NCBI GenBank assembly: GCA_002320815.1
Contig: DCLA01000120.1
Coordinates: 247,917-311,916 of the forward strand
Direction: 5' to 3'
DNA: 64,000 nucleotides
Origin: Myxococcales bacterium UBA1660
GTDB taxonomy: Bacteria > Myxococcota_A > Polyangia > Polyangiales > Houyiibacteriaceae
Positions within the stretch are counted from its first letter, which is position 1, and every line of letters begins with the position of its first letter. The translations under genes were made by a program, and so were the position numbers. This document shows, piece by piece, positions 28,838 through 37,547 of the stretch. A model generated the notes under the pieces. The model saw only the letters and a program-made list of their open reading frames with translations, was not told where the DNA came from and ran no database searches.

Positions 28838-30445
28838 TCACTCCGCGGGGGCCGGGGCGGCCGAGGTGGGGGCCGAGGTCGGGGCCGGCGCGCTCTTGCC
28901 CAGGGCGGTGCGCACGTCGGCGACGCGCTCGAATCCGAGCGGCGAGTCGATGGCTTCGGCGATCTTGGCGATGGTCTTCCAGGCGGGCTCGACGCCGGCG
29001 GGCGCCGGGATGGCGCGCTGGAAGGTCTGAGCCATGCCCTTGGCGTTCACGAAGGTGCCGAAGGACTCGGCCCAGCTGGCGACCGGCACCACGATGGAGG
29101 CCACGTCGGTCAGCACGCCTTCGTTGGCGCTGAGGGTGATGAAGGTCTCGAGCTTGGCCAGCGGGGCCAGCTGCTCGGCGGTCTCCGCGCAGGTCGGCCC
29201 GAGGGCCACCACCGCGCTGACCTCACCGGCCATCACGTCCTGGAGCAGGTCCTCGAGGTCCTCGAGGGCGCCGCCCGCGGCGGCCAGGGCGCCGGCGCGG
29301 TTCGGGTTGTGGTCGGTGTGGCGGAGGATGTCGTCCCCCTTCCAGTCCGCGCGGGCCGCGAGGTACTTCTTCTCGGCGCCGACGGCCTCGGCCAGCTTGG
29401 CCAGGGCGAAGTTGTCCTCGCTCGAGTGGAGCGCGCTGAACACGAAGGCGATCTTCGCGCCCTCGGTCTGCTCCAGGCGGAGCGCGACGTCGTCGATGGC
29501 CTCTTCCGGGAGCACCGCCTCGGGGTCCTCGCCGCGACCGATGGTGGCGGTGATGACCCGGGCCTCGTGCGCCTCGGTGTAGGTCATCATGCCGTCGTCG
29601 CACATCCAGAACTTGTTGACGGCCATGTTGTCCCGCGGACGGAGACGGTAGACCTTGCCGTAGCGCGAGTCGTAGTCGACGTGGGTGTTGCAGCCCGTGG
29701 CGCAGCCGGTGCAGACGCCCTCGACCGACTTCAGGAACCAGACGCGGGCCTTGAAGCGGAAGTCGCGGCTGGTGAGCGCGCCGACCGGGCACACGTGCTC
29801 GGTCATCAGGGTGTAGTCGTGGTCGAGCTCGCGGCCCGGCGCGAGGATGATCTCGTTGCGGTTGCCGCGCTCACGCATGTCGAGGACGGGGTCCCCGACG
29901 ACCTCGTCACAGACGCGGATGCAGCGGGTGCACATGATGCAGCGCTCGGCGTCGTAGACGATGGTGGGGCCGAAGCGGACGCCCTTGGGCTTGTGGACCG
30001 GCTCGGTGCGCTTGCGCTTCAGGTCGCCCTGGTGCTCGAGCCAGTAGTCCTGGAGCTTGCACTCGCCAGCCTGGTCGCAGATGGGGCAGTCGACCGGGTG
30101 GTTCAGGAGGAGGAACTCCTGGACGGCGTGCTGGGCCTTGCTGGCCTCTTCGCCGACCGAGTCGACCTCCATGTCCGCCTGGGCCTCGATCTGGCACGCG
30201 GGCACGAGCTTCGGCTTCGTGTCGGGCACGTAGGCGCCCTTCTTCTCGTCGAAGCGCATGATCGGCATCTGCATCTGCCGTCCGCTCTTCACGTGCACGA
30301 GGCACATGCGGCAGTTGGCCGCGATGCTGAGACCGGGGTGCCAGCAGTAGTGCGGGATCTCGATCCCGGCGCGCCACGCGGCGCGCATGATGGTGTCCCC
30401 CTGTTCGAAGGGGACCGTCTGACCGTTCAGCTGAAAACTAGGCAT
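28838..30445 (-). CDS. nuoG: NADH-quinone oxidoreductase subunit G (short form)
   Basis: 535 residues, much shorter than E. coli NuoG (about 900). N-terminal [2Fe-2S] ferredoxin: HYCWHPGLSIAANCRMCLVH. Then the His/Cys-ligated cluster (CPICDQAGECKLQDYW), a two-cluster region (CIMCTRCIRVCDEV) and CTGCATGCNTH for the next [4Fe-4S] site. The molybdopterin-oxidoreductase-like C-terminal region is reduced, and the tail is Ala/Pro-rich (KSAPAPTSAPTSAAPAPAE). It conducts electrons from NuoF to the N-chain of clusters. Downstream neighbour nuoH follows after 4 nt. Confidence 0.93.
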   Translation of the reverse strand: MPSFQLNGQTVPFEQGDTIMRAAWRAGIEIPHYCWHPGLSIAANCRMCLVHVKSGRQMQMPIMRFDEKKGAYVPDTKPKLVPACQIEAQADMEVDSVGEEASKAQHAVQEFLLLNHPVDCPICDQAGECKLQDYWLEHQGDLKRKRTEPVHKPKGVRFGPTIVYDAERCIMCTRCIRVCDEVVGDPVLDMRERGNRNEIILAPGRELDHDYTLMTEHVCPVGALTSRDFRFKARVWFLKSVEGVCTGCATGCNTHVDYDSRYGKVYRLRPRDNMAVNKFWMCDDGMMTYTEAHEARVITATIGRGEDPEAVLPEEAIDDVALRLEQTEGAKIAFVFSALHSSEDNFALAKLAEAVGAEKKYLAARADWKGDDILRHTDHNPNRAGALAAAGGALEDLEDLLQDVMAGEVSAVVALGPTCAETAEQLAPLAKLETFITLSANEGVLTDVASIVVPVASWAESFGTFVNAKGMAQTFQRAIPAPAGVEPAWKTIAKIAEAIDSPLGFERVADVRTALGKSAPAPTSAPTSAAPAPAE

Positions 30446-30452
30446 TCGATTA

Positions 30453-31670
30453 CTACCGGTCGCACTCGCCGCCGATCATGTTGACCGAGCCGAAGGTGGG
30501 GACGATGTCGGCGATCATGTCGCCGATGAGCATCTCGCGGGCCGCCTGCAGGTTGTACCAACAGGGCGGGCGCACTCGGATGCGGTAGGGCGTGCCGCTG
30601 CCGTCCGAGGTGATGTGGAAGCCGAGCTCGCCGTTGCCGCCCTCCACCATGGAGTAGACGCGACCCTTGGGGGGCTTCATGCCCTCCATGACGAGCTTGA
30701 AGTGGGCGATGGTGGCCTCGATGGTCGAGTACACCTCGCGCTTCGGCGGGAGCATGATGCGCGGGTCCTCGACGTTGATCGGGCCCTCGTCGGGCATCTG
30801 CTCGAGCGCCTGCTCGATGATGCGCATCGACTGCCGGATCTCCTCCATGCGGACCATGAAGCGATCCCAGTTGTCGCCGTCGGTGCCGACCGGGACGTCG
30901 AAGTCGAAGCGGTCGTAGAGGCTGTACGGGTGGTCCTTGCGGACGTCGTAGGCCACGCCGGTCGAGCGGAGCATCGGGCCGGTCACGCCGAGGGCGAGCG
31001 CGCGCTCCTTGGAGAGCTTGCCGATGCCCTGGGTCCGGTCGAGGAAGATGCGGTTCTTGAGGAGCAGCCCCTCGGCCTCGGCGACGACCTTGCGGATCTC
31101 CGGGAGGATCGCGCGGACGTCTTCCTTGAAGCCCGGCGTGGGCGGGTGGGCCATGCCACCGATGCGCCCGAAGCTGTGGGTCATCCGGGCGCCGGACTCC
31201 TTCTCGAGGATGTCCCAGATCCAGTCGCGGACCTTGAGCAGCCAGAGGAAGGGCGTGAAGGCCCCGAGCTCCATGGCGCTCGCGCCGTTGCAGGTGAAGT
31301 GGTCGCAGATGCGCGAGAGCTCCCCGAGGATGACCCGGTAGTACGCGCAGCGGTCGGGCACCTGGATGCCGAGCAGCTTCTCGCAGGCGAGCGAGAAGCC
31401 GACGTTGTTCAGCATCGGGGAGACGTAGTTCAGCCGGTCCGCGTAGGGGTAGACCTGCGCGTAGGTCCCGCGCTCGCAGCTCTTCTCGAAGCCGCGATGG
31501 AGGTAGCCGGGCTGGATGTCGACGTTGAGGATCGTCTCGCCGTCGAGGTCGAGCACCATGCGGATGGTGCCGTGCATCGCCGGGTGGCTGGGCCCCATGT
31601 TGAGCCGCATGGGCTCGGTGGGCAGCTCGAGGGCTTCGTCCTCGGTGAGGATCTCTTCGATGGGCTCCAT
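30453..31670 (-). CDS. nuoD: NADH-quinone oxidoreductase subunit D (49 kDa)
   Basis: 405 residues, normal for the family. It lies at the quinone-binding site between NuoB and NuoH. Motifs: MRLNMGPSHPAMHGTIRMVL (quinone-site His), GYLHRGFEKSCE, and a C-terminal RIRVRPPCWYNLQAAREMLI region with GSVNMIGGECDR at the end, the fossil of the hydrogenase Ni site. ATG start 9 nt after nuoC. Not fused to NuoC here. Confidence 0.97.
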   Translation of the reverse strand: MEPIEEILTEDEALELPTEPMRLNMGPSHPAMHGTIRMVLDLDGETILNVDIQPGYLHRGFEKSCERGTYAQVYPYADRLNYVSPMLNNVGFSLACEKLLGIQVPDRCAYYRVILGELSRICDHFTCNGASAMELGAFTPFLWLLKVRDWIWDILEKESGARMTHSFGRIGGMAHPPTPGFKEDVRAILPEIRKVVAEAEGLLLKNRIFLDRTQGIGKLSKERALALGVTGPMLRSTGVAYDVRKDHPYSLYDRFDFDVPVGTDGDNWDRFMVRMEEIRQSMRIIEQALEQMPDEGPINVEDPRIMLPPKREVYSTIEATIAHFKLVMEGMKPPKGRVYSMVEGGNGELGFHITSDGSGTPYRIRVRPPCWYNLQAAREMLIGDMIADIVPTFGSVNMIGGECDR

Positions 31671-31679
31671 GATCCTGCT

Positions 31680-32411
31680 CTACTCGCTCGGAGCCGACGC
31701 CCCGGCCTCTTCGGTCTTGTGGCTGATGGCTTCGCGCTTCTCGAGGTCCACGGCCTGCTCCTCGGCGATCTCCGAGTCGCTCAGCGACCGGCGCTCGCCG
31801 GTCTGCACACCGATGGAGGGCGAGACCTGCTCGCCGACGCCTTCGAGGCGCGCCTGCCAGTCGATGCGCCCGAAGGGCTGACCCTCTTCGATGCCGAAGG
31901 GGGGCAGCTTCAGGGTGTCGTCGACGTCGCGGTACTCGACCAGCGGCTGGACGCGGTCGATGGGGTAGTCCTTGCGGAGCGGGAACCCCTCGAACTCCTC
32001 GTACATGAGGATGCGGCGCATGTCCGGGTGGCCGGCGAAGCGGATGCCGAACATGTCGTAGACCTCGCGCTCGGCCCAGTTGGCGCCCGGCCAGACCTTG
32101 GTCAGCGTCGGGGCCTCCTTGCCGTCCGGCACCTGGGTGCGGAGGAAGATGCGGGTCTTCTTCTCGGCCGAGCGCAGGTAGAGCACCAGGTCGAAGCGGG
32201 CCCCGCCGGCGTGCTCGCGCTCGGGCCAGTCGACCGCGGTCAGATCCCCGAAGTGGTCCATGGCGCACTCGGGGTCGTTCTTGAGGAACTCCGCGGCCTT
32301 CACCCAGGAGCCGAGCTCCACGAAGACCTCGTCGTCGCCGCGGAAGTCATCGGTACCGGTGACGGCGCTGCCGAGCTCGGCCTGGAGGCGCTTGACGACC
32401 TTCTGGCTCAC
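31680..32411 (-). CDS. nuoC: NADH-quinone oxidoreductase subunit C (30 kDa)
   Basis: 243 residues from a GTG at 32411 that overlaps the nuoB stop (GTGA). Family signatures: HFGDLTAVDWPER, DLVLYLRSAEKKTRIFLRTQ and VWPGANWAEREVYDMFGIRF followed by RRILMYEEFEGFPLRKDYP. The C-terminal 60 residues (EGVGEQVSPSIGV and a Glu-rich tail) go beyond the core and are probably disordered. A peripheral-arm structural subunit next to NuoD. Confidence 0.95.
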   Translation of the reverse strand: MSQKVVKRLQAELGSAVTGTDDFRGDDEVFVELGSWVKAAEFLKNDPECAMDHFGDLTAVDWPEREHAGGARFDLVLYLRSAEKKTRIFLRTQVPDGKEAPTLTKVWPGANWAEREVYDMFGIRFAGHPDMRRILMYEEFEGFPLRKDYPIDRVQPLVEYRDVDDTLKLPPFGIEEGQPFGRIDWQARLEGVGEQVSPSIGVQTGERRSLSDSEIAEEQAVDLEKREAISHKTEEAGASAPSE

Positions 32412-33010
32412 TTCTCGATCCTCCGGGGCGCGTCGTTGCCGGTGCGCTTCTTGGCCCGATCCTGGGCCTCCTCGAGCACCTTGGCGGGCGGCACCGAGAC
32501 CGGCTCGCCATGGACGCCCTTCTGGATCTTCTCCATCAGGAGCATCAGGCCGTCGAGGACCGCCTCCGGCCGCGGGGGGCAGCCGGGGATGTACACGTCC
32601 ACCGGGACGATCTTGTCGACGCCGGGGATGGTCGTGTAGTTGTCGTAGAAGCCGCCGCAGCTCGCGCAGGTCCCGAACGCGACCACCCACTTGGGCTCGG
32701 TCATCTGCTCGTAGATGCGCTTGAGGGCCGGGCCCTGGCGCTGGCTGATGGTGCCGACGACCCAGAGGACGTCGGACTGCCGCGGGCTGAAGCGCGGGGC
32801 CTCGGCGCCGAAGCGGGCGACGTCGTAGCGCGGGCCGGCGACGGCGAAGAACTCCATGCCGCAGCACGCGGTCGCGAAGGGGTACTGGAAGAGCGAGTAC
32901 TTCCGGGCCCACGCGAGGAGCGCGTCGAACTTGGTGGTGAACGCGGGGACCGGCAGGTCGCCGCCGAGGACCTTGAGCTGGCCCTTCGAATCGTGGGTCA
33001 CTTCTCCCAT
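32408..33010 (-). CDS. nuoB: NADH-quinone oxidoreductase subunit B (PSST)
   Basis: 200 residues from the ATG at 33010, with GAAGGGAG upstream; a GTG at 33001 that overlaps the nuoA stop as GTGA is an equally in-frame alternative. It binds cluster N2, the electron donor to quinone. Cys ligands: adjacent pair in FATACCGMEFFAV, then TCASCGGFYDNY and YIPGCPPRPEAVLDG. The C-terminal tail is basic. Part of the nuoABCDGHI operon. Confidence 0.96.
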   Translation of the reverse strand: MGEVTHDSKGQLKVLGGDLPVPAFTTKFDALLAWARKYSLFQYPFATACCGMEFFAVAGPRYDVARFGAEAPRFSPRQSDVLWVVGTISQRQGPALKRIYEQMTEPKWVVAFGTCASCGGFYDNYTTIPGVDKIVPVDVYIPGCPPRPEAVLDGLMLLMEKIQKGVHGEPVSVPPAKVLEEAQDRAKKRTGNDAPRRIEK

Positions 33011-33357
33011 TCGAGGGCTCCCTTCTTCCATGCGTACACGAGGGTGACGCCGAGGATGCAGAGGAAGAGCAGCATCTCGACGAAGCCGAACCAGCCGAGG
33101 TCGCGGAAGAGGCTGGCCCACGGGTAGAGGAAGACCGCCTCGATGTCGAAGACGACGAAGAGGATGGCCGTGAGATAGAACTTCACGCTCAGCCGAAGGT
33201 GGCTGGCACCGGTCGTGTTCGACCCGGATTCGTAGGGGAGGTTCTTCTCGGCGCTGGGCTTCTTCGGGCCGGCCAGGGTGGTGGCCAGGAACATGCCCAG
33301 CGCCACCACGGTGGAGACCCCGATCATCAGGAAGACCGGTAGATAGGTTTCGAACAT
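32998..33357 (-). CDS. nuoA: NADH-quinone oxidoreductase subunit A
   Basis: 119 residues from the ATG at 33357; upstream in-frame codons are Arg/Gly-rich and not part of the protein. Three membrane helices, with the conserved loop (PYESGSNTTG, the usual ECG replaced by ESG) and VKFYLTAILFVVFDIEAVFLYPWA. First gene of the complex I operon, 103 nt downstream of a strong promoter -10. The stop overlaps the nuoB start region. Confidence 0.95.
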   Translation of the reverse strand: MFETYLPVFLMIGVSTVVALGMFLATTLAGPKKPSAEKNLPYESGSNTTGASHLRLSVKFYLTAILFVVFDIEAVFLYPWASLFRDLGWFGFVEMLLFLCILGVTLVYAWKKGALEWEK

Positions 33358-33459
33358 TCGTCGCCTGCGTTGTCGACCGGCGCCCTTCCCTGGGAAAAGG
33401 CCGGTCCTGGAGGGCCCGAGGCGCACTTTCGCCCACGGACCGAGCACTGCTCGTGCGGG

Positions 33460-33488
33460 TGTCTAGCTGCCCCGTGAAAAACTGTCAA
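33460..33488 (-). promoter_or_regulatory. Predicted strong sigma-70 promoter of the nuo operon
   Basis: Minus strand: perfect TTGACA (33488-33483), 17 bases, TAGACA (33465-33460). A 13-bp palindrome, CGAGCACTGCTCG (33441-33453), lies at about +8 to +20, a plausible operator. The nuoA ATG is at 33357. Confidence 0.7.
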
Positions 33489-33606
33489 CGAGCGCCTTTT
33501 CCGGGCGCCCGCCCGGACACCGCCCGGAGGTGGTGCCAGACCGAGCCGGGGGCGGACCCCGTTCGCCGAACGCCACCCGGCGGGCACTTCTGGCGCAGAT
33601 GAGGGC

Positions 33607-36306
33607 CTACTTCGCGGCGCCCCAGTTGGCGCCCCACCCCACGTCGACGACGAGCGGCACGTCGAGGGCGATCACGCCTTCCATCTCGGCCTGCACCAGG
33701 GCGCCCATGGTGTCCTTTTCTTCGGGGGGGACCTCGAAGAGGAGCTCGTCGTGGACGGTCAGGATCATGCGGCTCCGCCGCCCTTCCCGCTCGAGGCGTC
33801 GCTGGATGCGGACCATCGCGCGCTTCATCAGGTCGGCCGCGGTCCCCTGGATGGGGGTATTGCGCGCGATGCGCTCGGCGCCGGCGCGGAGGTGCCGGTT
33901 CCGGCTCCGGATGTCCGCAAGGGACCGGCGGCGCCCGAGGAGCGTGGTGACGTAGCCGGTGCTCTTGGCCTCCTCCACGACCTCGTCCATGAAGTTCTTC
34001 ACGCCGTCGTAGCGCTCGAAGAAGGCGTCGATGTAGCGCTTGGCCTCGCTGCGCTCGATCCCCAGGTTCCGCGCCAGGGCGAACTGGGTCTGGCCATAGA
34101 TCACGGCGAAGTTCACCGTCTTGCCCTGGCCGCGTTGTTCGTAGGTGACCTCCTCCGGGGCCACGTCGAAGAGCGCGCTGGCCGTTCGGCGGTGCACGTC
34201 CTCGCCCTCGGTGAAGGCCTCCACCAGCTCCCGGTCCCCGCTGAGGTGCGCCAGGATCCGCAGCTCGACCTGGCTGTAGTCGGCAGCCAGGAGCTCGCAG
34301 CCGGCCGCGGGGACGAAGGCGTCCCGGACCCGGCGGCCCAGCTCGGTGCGGATGGGGATGTTCTGCAGGTTGGGGTCCGACGAGCTCAGCCGGCCGGTCT
34401 GAGCCACCGCCTGGTTGTACCGCGTGTGGACCCGGCCGCTCTCGGGATGGACCGCGTGCGGGAGCGCGCCGAGGTAGGTCCCCTCGATCTTGGCGATGGT
34501 CCGATGCTCGAGGATCACCCGCGGCAGCTCGTGCATCGCGGCCAGCTCCTCGAGCACGTCGGCGTCGGTGCTGCGCGCGGTCTTGGTCTTCTTGACCACC
34601 GGGAGCTGCAGCTGGTCGAAGAGGATGGTCTCCAGCTGCCGCGGCGAGCCGACGTTGAACTCCTGCCCGGCGAGCTCGTGGGCCTTCTTCTCCAGCCGGG
34701 CCAGCTCCTCCCGCGCCTCGACGCTCATGGCCTCGAGCAGGGGCACGTCGATCCCCACCCCCACACGCTCCATCTCGGTGAGGACGCCGGCCAGGGGGAG
34801 CTCCAGCTCGTAGTAGAGGTCCCGGAACCCATCGTGCTGCATCCGCGGCTCGATGAGGTGCGCCAGCCGGAGCGCGTAGTCCGCCCGCGCGGCCGCGACC
34901 TCGGCGACCCCCTCGATGGGCACCTCGTCGAGGCCCACCCGCTTGCGGTTCACCTTGGTCAGCGGCTCGTAGCGCCCCAGCTCGGCGTCCAACTCGTTCT
35001 GGGCCACGACCTCCAGGTGATGGTCCCGGCGGCTGGGATCGTAGAGGTAGCTGCCCAGGGAGACGTCGAAGACCACCCCGCGGAGCGCCACGCCCTGGCG
35101 ACCCCAGGCGAGCACCTCGCGCTTCCAGTCCGCGGCGATCTTGGGGAAGAGCGCGTTCTCGAAGAGGGGCCGGAGCGCGCGCAGGGCCTTCTTGCAGTCG
35201 AGCTGCTCCGGCGCGCCCAGGAAGCGATGCCCGAAGGGTACGTAGGCCGCGCTCTGCTCGGCCCAGCTCAAGGCCACACCGACCACCTCGCCGCGCAACG
35301 GGTCCTCGTCGGTGAGCACGGTCTCGATGGCCACCTCGCCGGCGGCGCGGATCTCGGCCACCGCGTCCTCCAGGCGGCCCATGTCGAGGATCGTCTCGTA
35401 GGTCCCCACTGCGGCCGGCGCGGGGTCGAGCTGGGTCAGGAGCCGGGTGAACTCCAGCTCTCGGAAGAGATGGCGCACCTCTTCGTCGTCGCCGCCCGTC
35501 CACTTCAGCGCCTCGCGCTCGACGCTGACGTCGGCGTCCTCCCGCAGGGTGACCAGCTCCTGGCTCAGGTAGGCTTGGTCCTTGTTCTCGCCGAGCTTCT
35601 TCTTCTGGGCTTTGCTCTTGATCGAGTCCAGGGCCTCGTAGATCCCGTCGAGGGTCCCGTGGGCCTCGAGGAGCTTGGCCGCGGTCTTCGGTCCGATCGA
35701 GGGCACCCCGGGGACGTTGTCCGAGCTGTCGCCCATCAGCGCCAGGGCGTCGCGCACCTTCTCTGGCGGGACCCCGAACTTGTCGACGGTCTCCGGGATC
35801 CCGAAGACCCGGTCGCGGCTGGTGTCGTACATGACCACGCCATCGCCCACGAGCTGGAGCAGATCCTTGTCGGCGCTGACGATGACGGTCTTGAGCCCCT
35901 GCTCCCGGCTCTGCCGCACCAGGGTGGCGATGACGTCGTCGGCCTCGTAGCCCGGGTGCTCGAGCAGCGGGATGTGGAACGCGGCCAGCACCTCCATGAC
36001 CCGCTCGATCTGCTGAGAGAGATCGGGAGGCGGCGCCTCGCGGTTGGCCTTGTACTCGGGGAAGATCTCCTTGCGGAAGGTCCCGCCCCGGGCGTCGACG
36101 GCCACGCCGAGCATGGCCGGCTTCTGGTCGGCGACCAGCTTCAGGATCATCGAGGCCACGCCGCGCACCGCGTGGGTGGGTTCGCCCCGGCTGGAGCTCA
36201 TCGGCGGCAGCGCGTGATAGGCGCGGAAGATGTAGCCGCTGATGTCGACGATGTAGAGGGCGTCGGGGTCGCCCACGGGGGGCAGCTGGGTCGGCGCGTC
36301 GCTCAT
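33607..36306 (-). CDS. polA: DNA polymerase I with degenerate 3'-5' exonuclease domain
   Basis: 899 residues from the ATG at 36306. The 5' nuclease (about 15-290) is intact: ARGGTFRKEIFPEYKANR, GYEADDVIATL, SADKDLLQLV, GDSSDNVPGVPSIGPKTAA. In the 3'-5' exonuclease region (about 310-480) the E. coli FDTETD motif reads AIETVLT, KYDRGIL reads DWKREVL, and YAAEDAD reads VAAARAD, so the metal ligands are missing. The polymerase part is intact: motif A ADYSQVELRILAHLSGD, motif B RGQGKTVNFAVIYGQ, motif C LTVHDELLFEV. Acts in repair and Okazaki-fragment processing, without proofreading. Single gene upstream of the nuo operon. Confidence 0.96.
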   Translation of the reverse strand: MSDAPTQLPPVGDPDALYIVDISGYIFRAYHALPPMSSSRGEPTHAVRGVASMILKLVADQKPAMLGVAVDARGGTFRKEIFPEYKANREAPPPDLSQQIERVMEVLAAFHIPLLEHPGYEADDVIATLVRQSREQGLKTVIVSADKDLLQLVGDGVVMYDTSRDRVFGIPETVDKFGVPPEKVRDALALMGDSSDNVPGVPSIGPKTAAKLLEAHGTLDGIYEALDSIKSKAQKKKLGENKDQAYLSQELVTLREDADVSVEREALKWTGGDDEEVRHLFRELEFTRLLTQLDPAPAAVGTYETILDMGRLEDAVAEIRAAGEVAIETVLTDEDPLRGEVVGVALSWAEQSAAYVPFGHRFLGAPEQLDCKKALRALRPLFENALFPKIAADWKREVLAWGRQGVALRGVVFDVSLGSYLYDPSRRDHHLEVVAQNELDAELGRYEPLTKVNRKRVGLDEVPIEGVAEVAAARADYALRLAHLIEPRMQHDGFRDLYYELELPLAGVLTEMERVGVGIDVPLLEAMSVEAREELARLEKKAHELAGQEFNVGSPRQLETILFDQLQLPVVKKTKTARSTDADVLEELAAMHELPRVILEHRTIAKIEGTYLGALPHAVHPESGRVHTRYNQAVAQTGRLSSSDPNLQNIPIRTELGRRVRDAFVPAAGCELLAADYSQVELRILAHLSGDRELVEAFTEGEDVHRRTASALFDVAPEEVTYEQRGQGKTVNFAVIYGQTQFALARNLGIERSEAKRYIDAFFERYDGVKNFMDEVVEEAKSTGYVTTLLGRRRSLADIRSRNRHLRAGAERIARNTPIQGTAADLMKRAMVRIQRRLEREGRRSRMILTVHDELLFEVPPEEKDTMGALVQAEMEGVIALDVPLVVDVGWGANWGAAK

Positions 36307-36584
36307 GAGGGGGCGCACCTTCCCAGCGCCGCCCGCAGTCGTCAATCGTGTCTGCGCCGAGCCGCGTCCCTAAAAATGGGGACCGAGATCGGCTCATGAG
36401 TACATGATACGCCGATTATCTCGGGCGAAGACCGAGGGAAGCACGGCGCGTCGGGACAAAAACGACCACCAAGGGTGGCAAAAATTCCTTCTTGGTGGCA
36501 CATTTACACTGACATGAAGTTCTTGGATTTACGCTCCGGCGGGGTGGCCCCAAGCCCCGCGGGGCGGTGGCGTGGAGCGATGGT
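36307..36584. other. Divergent intergenic region with AT-richer island and GGTGGCA repeats
   Basis: Between polA (minus) and the secreted-protein gene (plus). Around 36450-36535 the sequence is much AT-richer than its surroundings. It contains GGTGGCA twice (36474-36480, 36494-36500; exactly 20 bp apart) and an inverted pair CCACCAAG (36466-36473) / CTTGGTGG (36491-36498). No clear promoter box was found. It is the likely control region of one or both genes. Confidence 0.4.
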
Positions 36585-37547
36585 ATGAAGACCCACATGC
36601 GACGAGCTTCATGGATGCTCATGTGCTGGCTGGGTCTCTGGGGCGCGCGGGCCGAGGGCCAGGAACCCGCGCCGCGAGCGGCGTTGATGCGTACCGCGGC
36701 CCCGGCGGGGGACGCGGAGCTCGCCGGAGCCCTCGACCGCTTCGCGCGCTCGGCCCTCGACGACCTGGAGGTCGTGACCGTCAGCTCCACCCTGGCCCTG
36801 GATATCGAGCAGGCCCAGCTCGCCCTCGGCTGCATGGCCGAGAGCCCGGAGTGCATGAAGACGGTCGCCGACGAGAACGAGGTGACCCTGCTCCTGGCCC
36901 CGCGCATCGACCAGGCGGGCGACGAGCGGGTGTTGACCATCCTCCTCTATGACGATCGGAACGGAGAGCTCACCCAGAGCGCGCGTCGGGTCCCGACCGC
37001 GGCGGGCGCCGATGGCCTCCTCGACCGGGTCCCCGGACTCCTGCGCGAGCTCTTCGGCCTACCGCCCGTGAGCGACACCCCGGACGACGGCGGCACCGGC
37101 AACGGCAACGGCGACACGGAGGGCAACGGCAACGGCGGCGGAAACGGGACCGACCCGGCGGGGCCCGACCCCGTGGCGGCCGAGCCGGACTCCCTCGGCG
37201 CCGGTGGCCCCACCCTCCTGGCCATCGGCGGAGCGGCGCTCCTCGGCGGCGTGGTCGCCGGGGTGCTCCACATGGGCAGCGCCAGCGACTACGAAGACGC
37301 CGAGGTGAACGATCCGGCGAGCGCGAACGCCGCCTCGGCGATGTTCGACGAGGCCCAGCGGCGCGGCCGCGCCGCCACCGGCCTCCTGATCGGCGGCGGC
37401 GTCCTTGCCGGGGCCGGGCTGGTCTGGCTCCTCGTCGACCTGATGAGCGACGGCGAGCCGGACGAGCCCGTCAGCCGCATCCGGCCCGGTCTCTTGGTAT
37501 CCTCGAGGAGCGTGGGAGCCAGCATGGCGATGGAGTTCGGCCGATGA
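36585..37547 (+). CDS. Secreted/membrane protein with Gly-Asn linker
   Basis: 320 residues from the ATG at 36585 (GGAG at 36573). The signal peptide MKTHMRRASWMLMCWLGLWG is followed by a 120-residue domain (ALDRFARSALDDLEVVTVSS, a LALGCMAES-ECMK Cys pair, and TLLLAPRIDQ) that resembles a periplasmic alpha/beta module. Next is a Gly/Asn/Asp linker (about 165-200), then two hydrophobic stretches (PTLLAIGGAALLGGVVAGVL and TGLLIGGGVLAGAGLVWLLV). Not recognised as a named family; similar 'Cys-ECMK then Gly helix' proteins occur in myxobacteria next to kinases. Overlaps the next gene by 4 nt (ATGA). Confidence 0.65.
   Translation: MKTHMRRASWMLMCWLGLWGARAEGQEPAPRAALMRTAAPAGDAELAGALDRFARSALDDLEVVTVSSTLALDIEQAQLALGCMAESPECMKTVADENEVTLLLAPRIDQAGDERVLTILLYDDRNGELTQSARRVPTAAGADGLLDRVPGLLRELFGLPPVSDTPDDGGTGNGNGDTEGNGNGGGNGTDPAGPDPVAAEPDSLGAGGPTLLAIGGAALLGGVVAGVLHMGSASDYEDAEVNDPASANAASAMFDEAQRRGRAATGLLIGGGVLAGAGLVWLLVDLMSDGEPDEPVSRIRPGLLVSSRSVGASMAMEFGR

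Noticed and set aside
33501..33516. Perfect CCGGGCG/CGCCCGG hairpin downstream of polA as a terminator
   Set aside because: Read in the polA direction it is followed by As, not Ts, and it sits next to the nuo promoter -35; I cannot support it as a terminator.
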